Positions 11,321 to 23,078 are shown, counted from the stretch's first letter. The stretch: 64,000 nucleotides of DNA from Plasmopara viticola (GCA_001695595.3 MBPM02000118.1:110178-174177); one strand, 5' to 3'. Numbers and translations are program-made. The notes: generated from the sequence alone by a model not told the origin.

Positions 11321-13419
11321 TTTCTGTTCATCGTATCCGAGACCGCTCTAAAAGCTGTTATTAGCCACTCAGTGGCAAACGTCAACGATCCACGATTACT
11401 TAAACGAGAATCGGTCATGACATAAATTCAAGAATTAACAATTCTTCTTCACGAATTACATACAGATTTAATGCTCGATGATGCTAAGACATGCCGCTTA
11501 AACCTCCCTTTATTTGTCGTGCCGGTCGATCGACAATTAGCGTTGCAGCGAGGGATTTATGCCATCGAATACGACACAAGTGCACGACGTATATTGCTAG
11601 TTATGTTTCTGACAGGTATTTAATCTCGTAAGGTGCTGTTACAGCATTCCTACCCCAAGTCGAGAATTGATTTTATTAGATCTAGCAATGCACTACCCAT
11701 TTCATTACGAGCGACATTGTCGGACAATGAGTTCGCGGTAACTTTAGCAAAGCTAACCCCTCTGTATCTCCTGTACGGCTTCTAACTTGGTAAAGGTTAT
11801 GATGTCGGTGATTGATGAACCTGTGACCTGCCTTGAACCTTCGATGTACTGGACTGCACGTTCAAAAGGAATCATGGTGACCAATTCCCTCTTGGATTTG
11901 CCTGTGAGGCCAATACGTTGAATCAGATACTTTTTTATGAATACTAAGTGAAGTCACAACTATTTAGAGCGGTAGCGACGTCTGCTTTTCAATTGTTGTG
12001 GCGACTCAGCTTGACTTGCCGCCTTGCCGGTTTTATAAGTATCTAATTGCTCTGTCTGCTTTAAGTGGCTCTTGTATGAAGCAGTGAGGTAGTGCTGGTT
12101 TCATTAAATTATATATCCCGCTGCTTACATTACAATTTTTTTTGAGGTGGAGAATCCAAATTTCTCTTGACTTTGTTTGGTAGGACTATGTCACACAGCC
12201 GCGGAGGATGCTTCATAAAGCTCGATTGTTGAACGAGGCTTGGTCGGCAGTCAAGGCGAAGTTGGTTCAGCCTTATTGATGGCCCCCAGCCATCAACTGC
12301 TACCATTCGAACGTCTATCAATCTTCTACGCTCCATTTGGCTTCTTACACATCCTAAACTTTTCTATCAATAAGGTTTCTTGACCTTTAATAATTTTTTA
12401 AAGCGATCGAACCTTACTTCGGGTCTATAACTATGTAATCGTCTATTCCTACGGATAGTACCAACGCAAATGTACTTTTGGAGCATCGTAATTTCATGGT
12501 GTAAAGGCCGCTACCGGCAAAACTGCCTGTGGCGACGGCTACGTCGCAGACTAGGGATTCATCAGCTCCGCCATCAAAAAGCGAATATGCTAAGAATAAA
12601 TTTGTAGGTACGAGAAAACCTTACTGAGCTGAATTCTGCCTTATCAAATAATCAAAGTGACGGAAACAAAGAAATCGCAAAAATTAATTTCTTCTTCCAA
12701 CAAGGATCTAATTGTAGAAACTTATGTGCTTGGGCTTCATCCCAGTATGAAATTCTCACATTTGAATTTTAAGGGATACTGTCCAACACTTTTATCGAGC
12801 GATTGTCAGTGTAGAAATTGTAATGAGGAAAATTGCGCAACTGTCTTACGTTGTAATACTGCTAATACATTAAATCACAAAAACGAAGAGAAACTAAATA
12901 TCTTTATGTATATGCATCATTTCCTGCGTCAATAGTGAAGTCGACTTTTACATTTCAAGTTTCGCTCAAATCAAAGCAATAAAATTTCAATTTTTGAGGT
13001 GGTATCGAATGCACATGGTATCGAGATATTTCGCATTGAAATTATAAACGAAAATTGTTTTCCCTAGCAAGTTACACTTGGAACGGAGAAGACTGTTAAA
13101 AGTGATTAAAATGTTCCAAAAGAATATATCATCAGACTGACATTTGTATCCTGTAAGCTAAATAAGAACTAGCTCAAGCGAAAGTGCTAAAAGCAGATTA
13201 ATCAATCTTTTTTTTATCCAAGTAAATTGTTTGCGGGAGATGGCTGTGCGCGCGTTCAAAGTACGATGTATTATTCATATTTCCTACATAGTCTAGGCAT
13301 ATAAAAACTTGGCTCCTATCAGCAGTCTTTTGCTCGAGGGAACAGTGAATTTTTTACGTTAATTTATAGCGACCTGATCTCTCTTTAAGCTATACACTTT
13401 TTAAGGCTCACACTAAAAA
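11321..13419. other. intergenic stretch between copy A and fossil tRNA array
   Basis: I find no supportable gene, apart from the short remnant listed at 11753-11957. The sequence becomes AT-rich towards 13.4 kb. I could not align it by eye to the 25341-25744 stretch that occupies the corresponding place in block B. Confidence 0.5.
11753..11957 (-). pseudogene. unidentified protein-like remnant without start codon
   Basis: The minus strand stays open for about 66 codons between stops and reads like real protein in the middle (fragments such as LIQRIGLTGKSKREL and MIPFERAVQYIEG). There is no usable ATG at its upstream end. I do not recognise a family. It could be one exon of a decayed gene or a transposon fragment; chance is also possible at this length. 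Confidence 0.3.
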
Positions 13420-13711
13420 AAATAAGCGTTGAGATAAATGCGTGCACGACCATCGCTCACACGCATCATTTCCTTAGATCAAAGATAGTACAATAGTACA
13501 CCATCTATTTACCTGCTTCAGCACCTTAACTTGAGCTAAAGCGCTCATGTATTAACGACACCCCTTTCATCATCGTGCGAATCTGAAAACATTGTCGCTG
13601 ACGTGAGGAATGACAATTTTTGATCTGCGCACACAACGCTTCATTAAGGAGCAAGCATAATGTAGCAATATAAGTATAATTGCTATAAACGATCAGTAAG
13701 AAGTACAATGC

Positions 13712-13755
13712 TCCCACATCGGGATCGGGACTTGTGATGCCTGGGTGGAAGCTAG
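13712..13755 (-). pseudogene. tRNA-Glu relic 1 (partial)
   Basis: Only the acceptor and T-arm side and part of the anticodon arm can be followed; the D-arm half is lost. Confidence 0.5.
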
Positions 13756-14081
13756 ACGTTTTTTCAGCTTCATCAATATAGAAGATTCGAGAGCTACAAT
13801 TTATCAAATTGTAAAATAAACGAGTACAACCATCGCACACGCCCTTATATAATTCAATTCAGACATAGAGCGCCGGCAATAATTCTGCTCTGATCGCATT
13901 CGTGCACTAAATGTGCTTATGCAATCACAACGCCCCTTTTATCAATCGAAACATCTAAAAGGTTGTTGGTGACAAATACTAAAAATGGCACTTCTCGATT
14001 TGTGCGCACAAAGATTACTGAAAGAGCGCCCATAGCTTAATTGTATATGTAACCATTAATGAACAATTAAAAGCACACTGG

Positions 14082-14154
14082 TCCCGCATAGGGATATAAA
14101 TTTAAATCAGCTGGATAAGAGCCAAATATCGTAATTTCCTCGACTGCATAAGAA
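14082..14154 (-). pseudogene. tRNA-Glu relic 2
   Basis: Starts TCCCGCATAGGGA, then an altered anticodon arm (CAGCTGGATAAGAGCC). The position fits the array spacing. Confidence 0.45.
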
Positions 14155-14406
14155 GGATGAAACGTTCAAATTTACAAACTGATATGAAAGCACGCACACG
14201 ATACGTCTCGGATCAAAAAAAAATACCATCGATCAATTCGCTCTTGCGTGAATTACGCATTTACGACATTTTTTTGTCATAAAAACCGTCTAATAAGATT
14301 GTCGCTGAAATATGCTAAAACAAAATTGACAACCTTCGATTTGCGCACAGAACGCTTCACACACAATCTAACAAAAGAATTTTAGTCGCTTTTAATAAAC
14401 AGTAAC

Positions 14407-14478
14407 CACATATGATTTAATTTTGGGTATGCTGAGTAAGAATCAGCTATCGTTTTCGCCTTTACCATTCAATGAGGA
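14407..14478 (-). pseudogene. tRNA-Glu relic 3 (very degenerate)
   Basis: Recognised from TGCTGAGTAAGAATCAGCTATC, the anticodon arm and D-arm side of the array tRNA, at the expected spacing. Confidence 0.4.
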
Positions 14479-14750
14479 TGAGAGGTACAAGCTTGCAAGC
14501 TGTGAATAAACGCGCACACAATCATCGCGAACACGCACAATTCACTTTGACAAAAAAAGTCAGCATTGACAATCTAATTCAACAATAAAACCCGCTTAAG
14601 CTAAGAGCGCTCATTATCCTTTGTATCACCAGGAGTGTTCATATAAATTGTCGCTAAAATTCATCAAACTAAAACATTATAACTAAAGAGCACACATTAC
14701 CTAAGAAACGAAATTCAGTCGCTATTTATGAACAAGAAGAAGTTAACTGT

Positions 14751-14821
14751 TCCCACTTTAATATTTAAACCAGGGTCAGCTGGGCGAGAGCCAGCTATGC
14801 TAGGCGATCAGAATCATTCAA
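14751..14821 (-). pseudogene. tRNA-Glu relic 4
   Basis: Keeps TCCCAC, a CAGCTGGGCGAGAGCCAG anticodon arm and a changed D arm. In sense orientation the anticodon position reads CTC instead of TTC. Confidence 0.55.
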
Positions 14822-14985
14822 AAACGCTATGAGGTATAGACTTACAAACCTTCACATAATCACGTATAATCATCGCGCACTGCACAACCTACTCGGACCA
14901 AAAAAAGCTAAAATCGATCATTTTAAAAGAGCGCAAAATTAAAAATTTGAATTGAGCTGACAAAAAAACAGCAAGGATCATATTG

Positions 14986-15048
14986 TGACTTAACTTCAAG
15001 TCTGCTGAGTGAGAGCCAGCTACTTTAATCGCCTAGAATAGATGAGAG
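14986..15048 (-). pseudogene. tRNA-Glu relic 5
   Basis: Anticodon arm CTGCTGAGTGAGAGCCAGC and CGCCTAGAATAGATGAGA remain; the T arm is eroded. Confidence 0.5.
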
Positions 15049-15339
15049 GCTAAGAGGTACAACCTAACAGCTTGATATGAACACGTGCAGCCATTGTACC
15101 TAGACCAGTCTTCTCGGACCAAAAAAATAACATTGATCATTCCAGTCTCAACATATTCATCATTAATACTATCGGAGCCAAATGCACTCACGATGACGAC
15201 ATTCTTTTGATATCGATCGCATATAAAAAGGTTGTTGAAGAAATAAACCAAGACTATAAAATATATCAGTTTCTACGAATAGACTCAGAAATAGAGCGCG
15301 TGAATCAAAACGATAGATCGAGCCGCTTAAAAACAACTA

Positions 15340-15393
15340 CAGTACGCTTTTCGGATGCAAGCCAGCTATTTAGATCGCCTCGACTATCTGGGA
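15340..15393 (-). pseudogene. tRNA-Glu relic 6 (internal deletion)
   Basis: A GCCAGCTATTTAGATCGCCT block and CTATCTGGGAAAGC match the D-arm and 5' acceptor side; most of the T and anticodon arms are missing. Confidence 0.45.
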
Positions 15394-15684
15394 AAGCGGT
15401 ACATTGTAATAGCTTCACATAAAAATGCACAGCCACCGCGCACACACAATCTAATTGAACCAAGTAAAGCTTATGTCGACCATTTTGATTTCGTCATATT
15501 TGCTTGAGCTACATACGGGCGATGCTGCTCCCTTTATCATCAAGCACGTATGAAAAAAGTCACAAATTTGATGCTTAGCCATAAATGTAATTGATAATTT
15601 ACGCAGGTCAAGCTTGTTTAGAGAGTTCGCAATTTGTAAAAAAAAAGTCGAGCTGCTCTGGAGATAACGGCAAGAGTTACAATG

Positions 15685-15748
15685 TACTTTAGCATGAGCT
15701 CGTACCCGATCTGGTGAACTATTCTAATTGCCTACTCTAACTATAAAA
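15685..15748 (-). pseudogene. tRNA-Glu relic 7 (very degenerate)
   Basis: Identified mainly by the ACAATGT lead-in shared with the array and by CTATTCTAATTGCCTA on the D-arm side. Confidence 0.4.
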
Positions 15749-16048
15749 GATAAGTGTGCAAATTACCGAACCTCCGGATCAACGCACATAGATATCTCAC
15801 ACACGCACAGATGATCGAAGAAGAATATTGATAATCCTTTCTTTTTCACACTAAATTTGAGGTGGATGTACTCAATGACGACAAGCCTCTTATCATCAAT
15901 TGCGTATGCAAAGAAAATTTCAACGACTATTAAATAATGTATATAACTCTTATCAGTCTACGCAAGTAAAGCTTATCAATAGAGAGCGGACGTAATCAAT
16001 TAGATTAATCGGACCACTTGAAAAGGTACGCAGCGAGAAGCACAATTT

Positions 16049-16119
16049 TTTGCACCGAGATTTGAAGCGGGGTCTGCTAGGTGATAGCTGGCTATCCTAA
16101 CCGGTTAAACTATACAGGA
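16049..16119 (-). pseudogene. tRNA-Glu relic 8
   Basis: Clear GGTCTGCTAGGTGATAGC and CTATCCTAACCG blocks; the acceptor ends no longer pair. Confidence 0.55.
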
Positions 16120-16321
16120 AGGAATGAACCCGCCACGAGATATCCCATTTTGATCATATTTATTTGAGCACAATACTCTCGAAGAGGACACCTCTTGTAG
16201 TATTACGCGCGTATTTAACGATGGCAACTGTTGACTTTACGTGAAAAAAGCTTCGAATAGCTAGTGTAAATAAAAAGATTTACTGAGCCGCTTAGAAAAA
16301 AAAGCAGCAATGTGTACAGTG

Positions 16322-16396
16322 CTCCTAAATCTGGACTCGAACCTGGGTCTATGGGATGAGATATAGCTATCCTAACCGTCCAGATTCTAATGGCAG
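16322..16396 (-). pseudogene. tRNA-Glu relic 9
   Basis: ACTCGAACCTGGGTCT (T arm) and AGCTATCCTAACCG (D arm) are well kept; the anticodon loop is rearranged. Confidence 0.6.
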
Positions 16397-16789
16397 GGTA
16401 AAAGGTACCTACAAAAAAATTTAGATGAAGGCGTAGAGCCATCGCACACATGTACAATCAATTAGGGCTAAGAAATCTCGCATTGACCATCAACATCTGA
16501 TTATATTCTGAATGCGATCTATAACGACACATCAAGCGCGTATGCAAAGATTGTCACAGACATAAACCAAACTCTTGAATGAAAGTAAGTAATATATGCA
16601 AATGGAGTGCAACGAATGCGCTCGATCCTGGCACCGTTTCTAGCATCTAGCGCGTATGTAAAGATAGTCACAATAATATACCGAAGTCGTAAAAATGTCA
16701 ATTTATACAGATCAAGCTTCCTAGAAAGAGAGCGCGCGATTTGGTTGTGTAAATCACCGCTTCAAGAATAGCAGCAATAAGCGCAATTT

Positions 16790-16862
16790 TTCCACACCGG
16801 AACTCAAATACGGTTCTGCGCGGTGAGGGGTAGCTATCCTAATCGCCTAGAATGTATGGGAA
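16790..16862 (-). pseudogene. tRNA-Glu relic 10
   Basis: Full length with both acceptor ends (CCACACCGG and GTATGGGA), but with a changed T loop and anticodon arm. Confidence 0.65.
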
Positions 16863-17165
16863 GGCTGGCTGGTAAAGCCTTCCAGCTTCAAACATTTACG
16901 TACAACCATCGCATACACTGGTGGTCTTCTCGAACATAGAAAAGCTCACATTGATCATTTTATCTCATCATATTCGCTTGCAACGAATGCGCTCGACACT
17001 GGCACCAATTTTAGTATCAAGCGCGCATGCAAAAATTGTCACAAAAGTACACCGAAGTCGCGAATAAAATCTATCAATCTGCGCATATTAGGCTTCCTAA
17101 AAAGAGAGCGCATGAATTGCTAGTTTGAATCGCTATGTAAGGTATAAGCAGCAACAAGTACAATG

Positions 17166-17239
17166 TTCCCACACCGGATCTCGAATGTGGGGCTTGGTGG
17201 GTGAGGGTCAGCTATCCTGACTGCCTATACTGTATGGGA
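17166..17239 (-). pseudogene. tRNA-Glu relic 11
   Basis: Full-length relic: TTCCCACACCGG at one end and TGTATGGGA at the other. In sense orientation the anticodon triplet is changed from TTC to CCT. Confidence 0.7.
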
Positions 17240-17540
17240 AGGCAAACAGGAAAACTTTGACTTTAATATCAACACGTTGAACCTTCGCACACACGAATAG
17301 TCTTCTCTGACAAGAATAACCTTGCATTGATGTCGTATCTCACCGCGTTCGCTCGCAACTAATGCGCTCGACACTGCCACCTCTTTTAGCATCAAGCGCA
17401 TATGCAGAGATTGTCACATAAATCCACCAAAGTCGTGAACGAAAACTATCAATCCACTCAATTCAAGCTTTCTCAAAAGTGAGTGCATGTATTGTTAGTT
17501 TTGATCGCCGCTTTAAAAATAAGCAGCAACAAGTACAATG

Positions 17541-17602
17541 TTTCTTTACCGGGACTCAATCTCGGGTCTGGCCAGCTTTCTCAACCGCCAAGACTGTATG
17601 GA
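17541..17602 (-). pseudogene. tRNA-Glu relic 12 (anticodon arm deleted)
   Basis: The T arm runs almost directly into GGCCAGCTTTCTCAACCG, so about 10 bases of the anticodon arm including the anticodon are lost. Confidence 0.65.
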
Positions 17603-17904
17603 AAGCCCAACAGGTACAAAATTTCAGCTGTATATAAAAGCGTACAAGCATCGCACACACACAGTCTGCCCGGCAAAGAAAAGCTTACATTGATTATTGT
17701 TATATCATCACATTCGCTTGCAACGATTGCGTTCGACACTTGTACCTTTCTTAGCATCAAGCACGTATGCAAAGATTGTCCGATAAACAAACCGAAGTCG
17801 TAAATAAAGACTATCAATACACGAAAATTAAGCTTTCTGAAAAGAGAGCGCATAAATTGGTAGTTAAAGTCGCCGCTTTTATACAAGCAGCAACAAGTAC
17901 AATG

Positions 17905-17973
17905 TTTCTTCACCGGGATTCAAAGCCGGGTCTGCAAGATGACAGCCAGTGATCCTAACCGCCTAAACGGGAA
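17905..17973 (-). pseudogene. tRNA-Glu relic 13
   Basis: T arm and D arm are recognisable; the anticodon arm is scrambled (CTGCAAGATGACAGCCAG) and the 5' acceptor side is shortened. Confidence 0.65.
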
Positions 17974-18355
17974 GGCTAAAAGGCAAAAAAGTCAGCTTTA
18001 TAAACACGTACACGAATCGCTCACACGCACAGTCTAATCGGACAAAGCAGAGCTCACATTGATAATTCTTATCGAATCACATTCGTTTGCAACGAATGCA
18101 TTCGACACTTGCACCTCTTTCCGCATCAAGCGCGTATGCTCACGAAGTACGGTGTCACATGGCAACCACCGCTGCCACGAGAGCGGACAGTGAAATCGTT
18201 GATGCCTTCTTTCCTGAAAACGCAAAAAATGTCACAAAAAAGTCGAAATCGTGAATAAAATCCATCAATTTACGAAAATCAAGCTTCCCCAAAAGAGAGC
18301 ACATAAATTGGTAGTTTAAGTCGCCGCTTTGAAATAAGCAGCAACTAGTACAATG

Positions 18356-18428
18356 TTCCTCCACCGGGCCTCGAACCAGGGTCTGCTGGGTGAGAGCCAG
18401 CAATCCTTACCGCCTAGACAATACGGAA
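18356..18428 (-). pseudogene. tRNA-Glu relic 14 (best preserved)
   Basis: Nearly complete 73 nt. In sense orientation the anticodon triplet is CTC rather than TTC (Glu with a CUC anticodon), and both acceptor strands carry changes. Confidence 0.7.
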
Positions 18429-18702
18429 AGACGCACAGGTAGAACCTTTTTGTTCTAATCAGATACGTACAACCATCGCACACACTGGGAGAATTCCTGG
18501 ACGATACAAAGGTCACATTGGTCATTCTGTTTGCATCCCATACATGAGCTAGACACTGGTGCCTCTTCTGGCATCAAGCGCGTAAAATACACCGAAGTCG
18601 TGAAACAAATTCGTTTCACGCAAATCAAGCTTCATTAAAAGAGAACGCAACAACTAGTAGTCTAAACCGCCGCTTCGAATACAAGCAGCAACAAGCTCAA
18701 TT

Positions 18703-18775
18703 GTCCTTTACCGGGCCTTGAATTCGGGTTTGTTGAGTAAGGACCAGCTATTCTAACCGCCTAGACGATATAGGA
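18703..18775 (-). pseudogene. tRNA-Glu relic 15
   Basis: Complete length, with many substitutions in the anticodon arm (TTGTTGAGTAAGGACCAGC) and both acceptor strands. Confidence 0.65.
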
Positions 18776-19223
18776 AGGCTGACAGAAAAAAAACCAGCTT
18801 TATATAAATACATACAGGTATTGCACACACATTCAACTATCCCACACGTGCAACGTCTACTCTGACAAAGCAAAGCCCACATTGATCTTTCTTATCTCGC
18901 CATTTTCGCTTGCGTCAAATGCGCTTGACCCTGAGTAAAACTTTCAGCTTAATATAAACTCGTATAATAATCGCACATACGTACAACCATCCCTCACGTG
19001 CAAAGTCTACCCGGACAAAGAATGGCCCACATTGCTCATTCTTTCTCATCATTCTCGTTTACGCTAAATGAGCTTGACACTGGCACCACGCGCATATGCA
19101 AAGATTGTCACAAAAATACACTAAAGCCGTAAATTTGAACTATCAATCCACTTAAATCGAGCTTTAATGAGAGAGCGCATAAATTGGTAATTTAATGAAA
19201 TAGAGCAGCAACAAGAACAATGT

Positions 19224-19275
19224 TTCCACACCAAGACTTGATCTGGGCTGCTGGGCGAGAGTCGACTATCCTAAT
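19224..19275 (-). pseudogene. tRNA-Glu relic 16, truncated at array edge
   Basis: The T and anticodon arms and the start of the D arm are present, then the sequence breaks at CTATCCTAATACTAG. A short inverted piece follows at 19309-19320. Confidence 0.6.
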
Positions 19276-19276
19276 A

Positions 19277-19320
19277 CTAGAGTCCAGGTGGTCTAAAAGC
19301 TGACTCTAGCCCAGCAGACC
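19277..19320. repeat. small fold-back at the edge of the fossil array
   Basis: CTAGAGTC (19277-19284) is repeated inverted as GACTCTAG (19302-19309). Straight after it, GCCCAGCAGACC appears on the plus strand, matching the anticodon-to-variable region of the array tRNA in the opposite orientation to the relic just left of it. Confidence 0.45.
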
Positions 19321-20268
19321 TTCTTATGTGGGTATTTCGGAGCTTTAGCACCCAATGCATGTCGTGGAATATACAGTTGTCTTCAACGGCGTTAGTGCTG
19401 GGTTATGTCCATCTGACGTCGATTGGAAACAAAATTTTAGCCGAGCAGTAGGCCACGATACGCCGGGACATCCTTTTCCTCCCCTTGTTGCAAAGAGGGC
19501 GTTCACTTACATCACGTAGAGTGCGTTTTCGTGCGATGAGGTCATTAGGGCAAACCCAGTATCTTGCGGAGTGTAAGGGATATCTAACTTTGGCAAGATC
19601 GCCTTGACGTCGTCGACAATTTTGATCATTGGTCAGCGTCTTCGACAAGAGTACTCTCTCTGCCGTTTAAATTATAACGCTTGGACCACAAAAATTAGGA
19701 TGTAACAAGTGATAAAGCGCATAACGACTCGGACCGAAGGTGCTGCTTCACTCGCACATCAATTTTGCTGAAGCTGTCGCGAAGCGCGAGCAAAGGGAAC
19801 AGCTTCTTGTACTATTGTCGTCATCATTAATTTAGTAAAAACTTGCATTGGCGGCGTCGGCCACAATTAAAGACGTTGTTTGAAGGTGAAAGACATAATC
19901 TGTTGCGTGAACTGAGTTGTGAAAAATGTCATGAACAACGTAATAAGAAGTTAGCGGCTGATGCCAGTAAACATCAATCAGGCCCGAAGCGCAGCAAAAC
20001 AAATAATTTACCGGGTGTGATGACCGAACACGGTTACCGTAAAACTAAGCTCAAATAAAGCTTGTTGAAGTGCAAGCCAGAACCTTGTCAGAATGCAAGC
20101 CAGAAGCTTGTCAGAGTGCAAGATAGAAAAAAAGGATGCGCACGAAGAGGGCTCAAGGCTGCAAGGGCACTGTCTTGAATATAGAGGCTCAAGTGCTCTT
20201 AATTTATCGCTCGTCGCTCACCATGCCAAGTATATTATGATCCTCGAAGCTCATCGCTCCTTCTAACT
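19321..20268. other. intergenic stretch left of copy B
   Basis: No recognisable gene. A minus-strand frame around 19520-19640 looks protein-like over about 35 residues but ends at a possible splice donor, and I know no family for it. A 23-bp repeat occurs at 20071-20116. Confidence 0.45.
20071..20122 (+). repeat. 23-bp direct tandem repeat, two copies plus a partial
   Basis: TGCAAGCCAGAA.CTTGTCAGA units at 20071-20093 and 20094-20116 are followed by a third start TGCAAG. They differ at only two positions. Confidence 0.8.
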
Positions 20269-20403
20269 TTTAACGCGAGGTCTACGCAATTGTGAATCAC
20301 GCGCAACGTGGACGTTGACCCAAGGACACGATCTCGAGGTCAAATCAACATTTGGGGCTATCTAAATTTAGTGCTGCTTAATACAAAGTAGTCAACCTGG
20401 GCA

Positions 20404-22943
20404 GAGTAGCTTCTCCCAGATTTCCTTTGACCGATGCCTTTGTTCCTTCTTCATGTTCTCCAACTCCTTCAATCTCTTTTTGAACTTATTCTGCTTTTGG
20501 CTCTTCAACTGAACAACACTGCCGCCGTTTTCATTTCAAAAGAAAATAAGAAACTCGCGTACGGCATAGTTTATCAGATTAAGGTCATCTAATAGCTTCT
20601 GCTGTTCCTTGGCTTTATGTGCCCGATTAGTCTCGCACATCTCCTTATCCGGCGATAAAACTGTAAGCATCATGGCGTACGATTGCGTTATCGTCCGCGC
20701 GAACTTGTCATTGTTAACAGCTTGTTCTTTAAGCTGCTTTTTCATCAGCTGCTTAACCTGTCCAAGAAATTTTCGTACAGCCTTGTTTTGTTCCAAAAGC
20801 TAATTAGCCAGCACATTGTAATCCTGCTAAATCGCGTCCACCGACTGGCGCTGCAGTCCGAGATTTATCAAGCTGGCTCGTTGCAGGTACGACAGCGACA
20901 TCTGCGGCAGAAGCTGGAGAAAATACAGGTGTGCTAGTGCCGGAATTGAGTCTGCAAGTATATGGTAGTCCACCATGTTCTTCGCGTATAACTTAAGACG
21001 TTCGGCATCGTACGCAATCAAGACCATCGTCAATTTCGCGGGGCTAATCTCCCCAGTGGCACTACGAAGCAACATCATCTGCTGGTTTTTCTCTATCGAA
21101 GCGGAGTTTGAACCAGCAGACGCGTCACTCAGTAAACCAAGTGCAAGCGCACATGGGTATCTAAAAAAATCGTAGCTGTGCAGTGACGTAAAACAGCGAC
21201 GAGTTTCAGCCAGAAAATTCATTGAACCATCCATCGGTGGGGACAGCAGGCAGGTCGTCGCAGCGAAGCATGATTGCCGTGTGCTCACCATTAGCCGTCA
21301 GTCAGGTGTACACTGAACGCAACTTGGTGCGGACTAAAAATTGTGGAGGGGTAACGTAAGGCCAAACGATGTACCAAACCAGTGCGAACACTCGTAAGGT
21401 TGGCAGCAATAGGGGCGGTAGCGTTTTTCGTGGCTTAAATTTTTTCTTGCGAAGCTTTTGCATTTTTGATAATCATCGTTCTCATCGTCATCGCTGCCAT
21501 TTACGGTCCCTCTCTTTCATTCTTCTTCTCGGATTTTGCATTTGTGATTTCACCCTGGTAGTACTGTATCAGCAATTCAATAGCGCGAGAGCCATAGCCC
21601 ATGCCAGCGACGTCTGGATGAGTTGCAATGCGTACAACACGAGATCTCAAGAGGGCAGCAAACTCTGGGTGGAACTGCTGTGAGATCTCAAATCCTAATG
21701 CCACTTGCACAACGCAAAGAATGTCGATAAGCTCGCCAGCATTCCTTTGTGCTTCAGCACCGGGGCCGAGTAGAACAAATGCGTGAGGCGCTGAGGCGTA
21801 GGATACCAGTTGCAAGTCATCCGACAGGTTTTTGTAGTGCGACGACACATACAAAGCCATAATACGCTGCAGGAAGTCTACGGACAGCTTCTGGTACCAA
21901 AAGAATGAGCCTTACTTGCATAGTACAATTCGCAATTACGCGGGTGAGGCGTGCCTGCCACAAGGTAATGCGACGCATCTGTCGCGTTCAGACACACCAA
22001 AGCATTCAGCCGGTATTCTACAAAGCCATCAGGTGCGTAACGAATAGAGGTCCTTAACGTAAATTCACGGAGAACGCGCGCCGAAGATAAAACACTGCTG
22101 GCAGCAGCATGGGCGGCGGTATTGCTAGTGCTTGCCACCGCTCCTCGCGCCACAGCGGAATCAATCAAAACTTTGAGAAATTGTGTAGTTTACTTGCTCT
22201 TGTACTCAGGCGCTTTACACACAAAGTCAGATACGGTTCGAGGGTTGGCGCAGTCACGAATATGTTATTGTGTTCGTAAACCTTTCTCTGACATTGCGTG
22301 AAAATGGTCCTAGGTTACGCGTCTGCTCAACAGAAGCACCAGGCTGGCTCTCGCGCAAATATTTCCATTATTCCTGTAGCTCGAGCTCCTCCGAAGTGAG
22401 TTCCGTAGATGAGTCGCGCGACATAAGCAGCTCGGATGCTTAGAAGATGGACAGGATATTGAGCCCGTCATTAAGCACGACACAGCGCTTACATGATATC
22501 AGTGACAAGATAAAGCGCACTTGGAAGCTGCTTCGTTTTATATGGTTCGACTCCGTGTGAAAACGCGCACGCACATCCATGCTCATCGTGTACAGCTGCT
22601 TAGGGATGATCATTGCGCGCAGCAGCACCACATTTTCGACTGTCTCGCTAGCACGAATCATACCTCAAAGTCCTGTAGCACGCACATGCCGCAAGTGCTG
22701 CCTAGTACCGTGTGGGTCACCTATGGTGACACAAGCGGATATCAATGGAGGCGATAATACTTTTGATGAGTTACTAGCTGGGAGAAACCTAATTCAATTT
22801 AAAGCACCGCTGCACGCGCAGGTGTCTGTCCTAAAAATAATGTAATGCTATTTTATAACATGGTCGTTGCCATAATTGCCAACGTGCACTCGAGGGATCG
22901 AAAGTCGCACTGGCCATTAGCGCGTTGGTATCTACTTGACCAA
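20404..22943 (-). pseudogene. NAT10/Kre33-type acetyltransferase, decayed copy B
   Basis: The minus strand follows the intact NAT10 gene from its start to its tail but cannot encode a working enzyme. The start codon position reads TTG instead of ATG (CAA at 22941-22943 on the plus strand). A deletion of roughly 375 bp, near 22150-22195, removes the segment matching about 7830-8205 of the intact gene. A second of about 80 bp near 22284 removes the Walker A region. Frameshifts split the rest into pieces at 22440-22661, 21878-22168, 21501-21860, 20827-21291 and 20536-20796. The GNAT motif (RIATHPDV.GMGYGSRA) is still readable around 21570-21640. The acidic insert is mostly deleted. Confidence 0.93.
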
Positions 22944-23078
22944 ATTTGCGGTGCAAACACAAAGCATTGGGTCAGTGTTGTGCCATATGCTGTAGCTTAT
23001 TAAATTAAAGCGGTGCAAGTTACCATGTAAGGGTACAGTGATTCATGTGATTAACTTTAATACTAAACAAGCTTCGTT

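Larger units (their letters stand above)
13420..19320 (-). repeat. fossil tandem array of tRNA-Glu units
   Basis: At least 16 decayed copies of the array unit follow each other with spacings mostly of 345-376 bp, close to the 375-385 bp of the living arrays. Between tRNA relics the same spacer blocks recur in the same order: a GCGCGTATGC..ATTGTCAC element and an AAAGAGAGCGC element, both also found in the arrays at 25.7-64 kb. All units are on the minus strand. The left end is very diverged; the copies at 16.8-18.8 kb are best preserved. One spacer (18135-18225) holds an insertion of about 85 bp, and the spacer at 18780-19060 carries a partial internal duplication. Confidence 0.85.

Noticed and set aside
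18135..18225. Insertion in a fossil spacer as a transposon
   Set aside because: It is only about 85 bp with no terminal repeats or target duplication that I can see, and it could be spacer sequence lost elsewhere.
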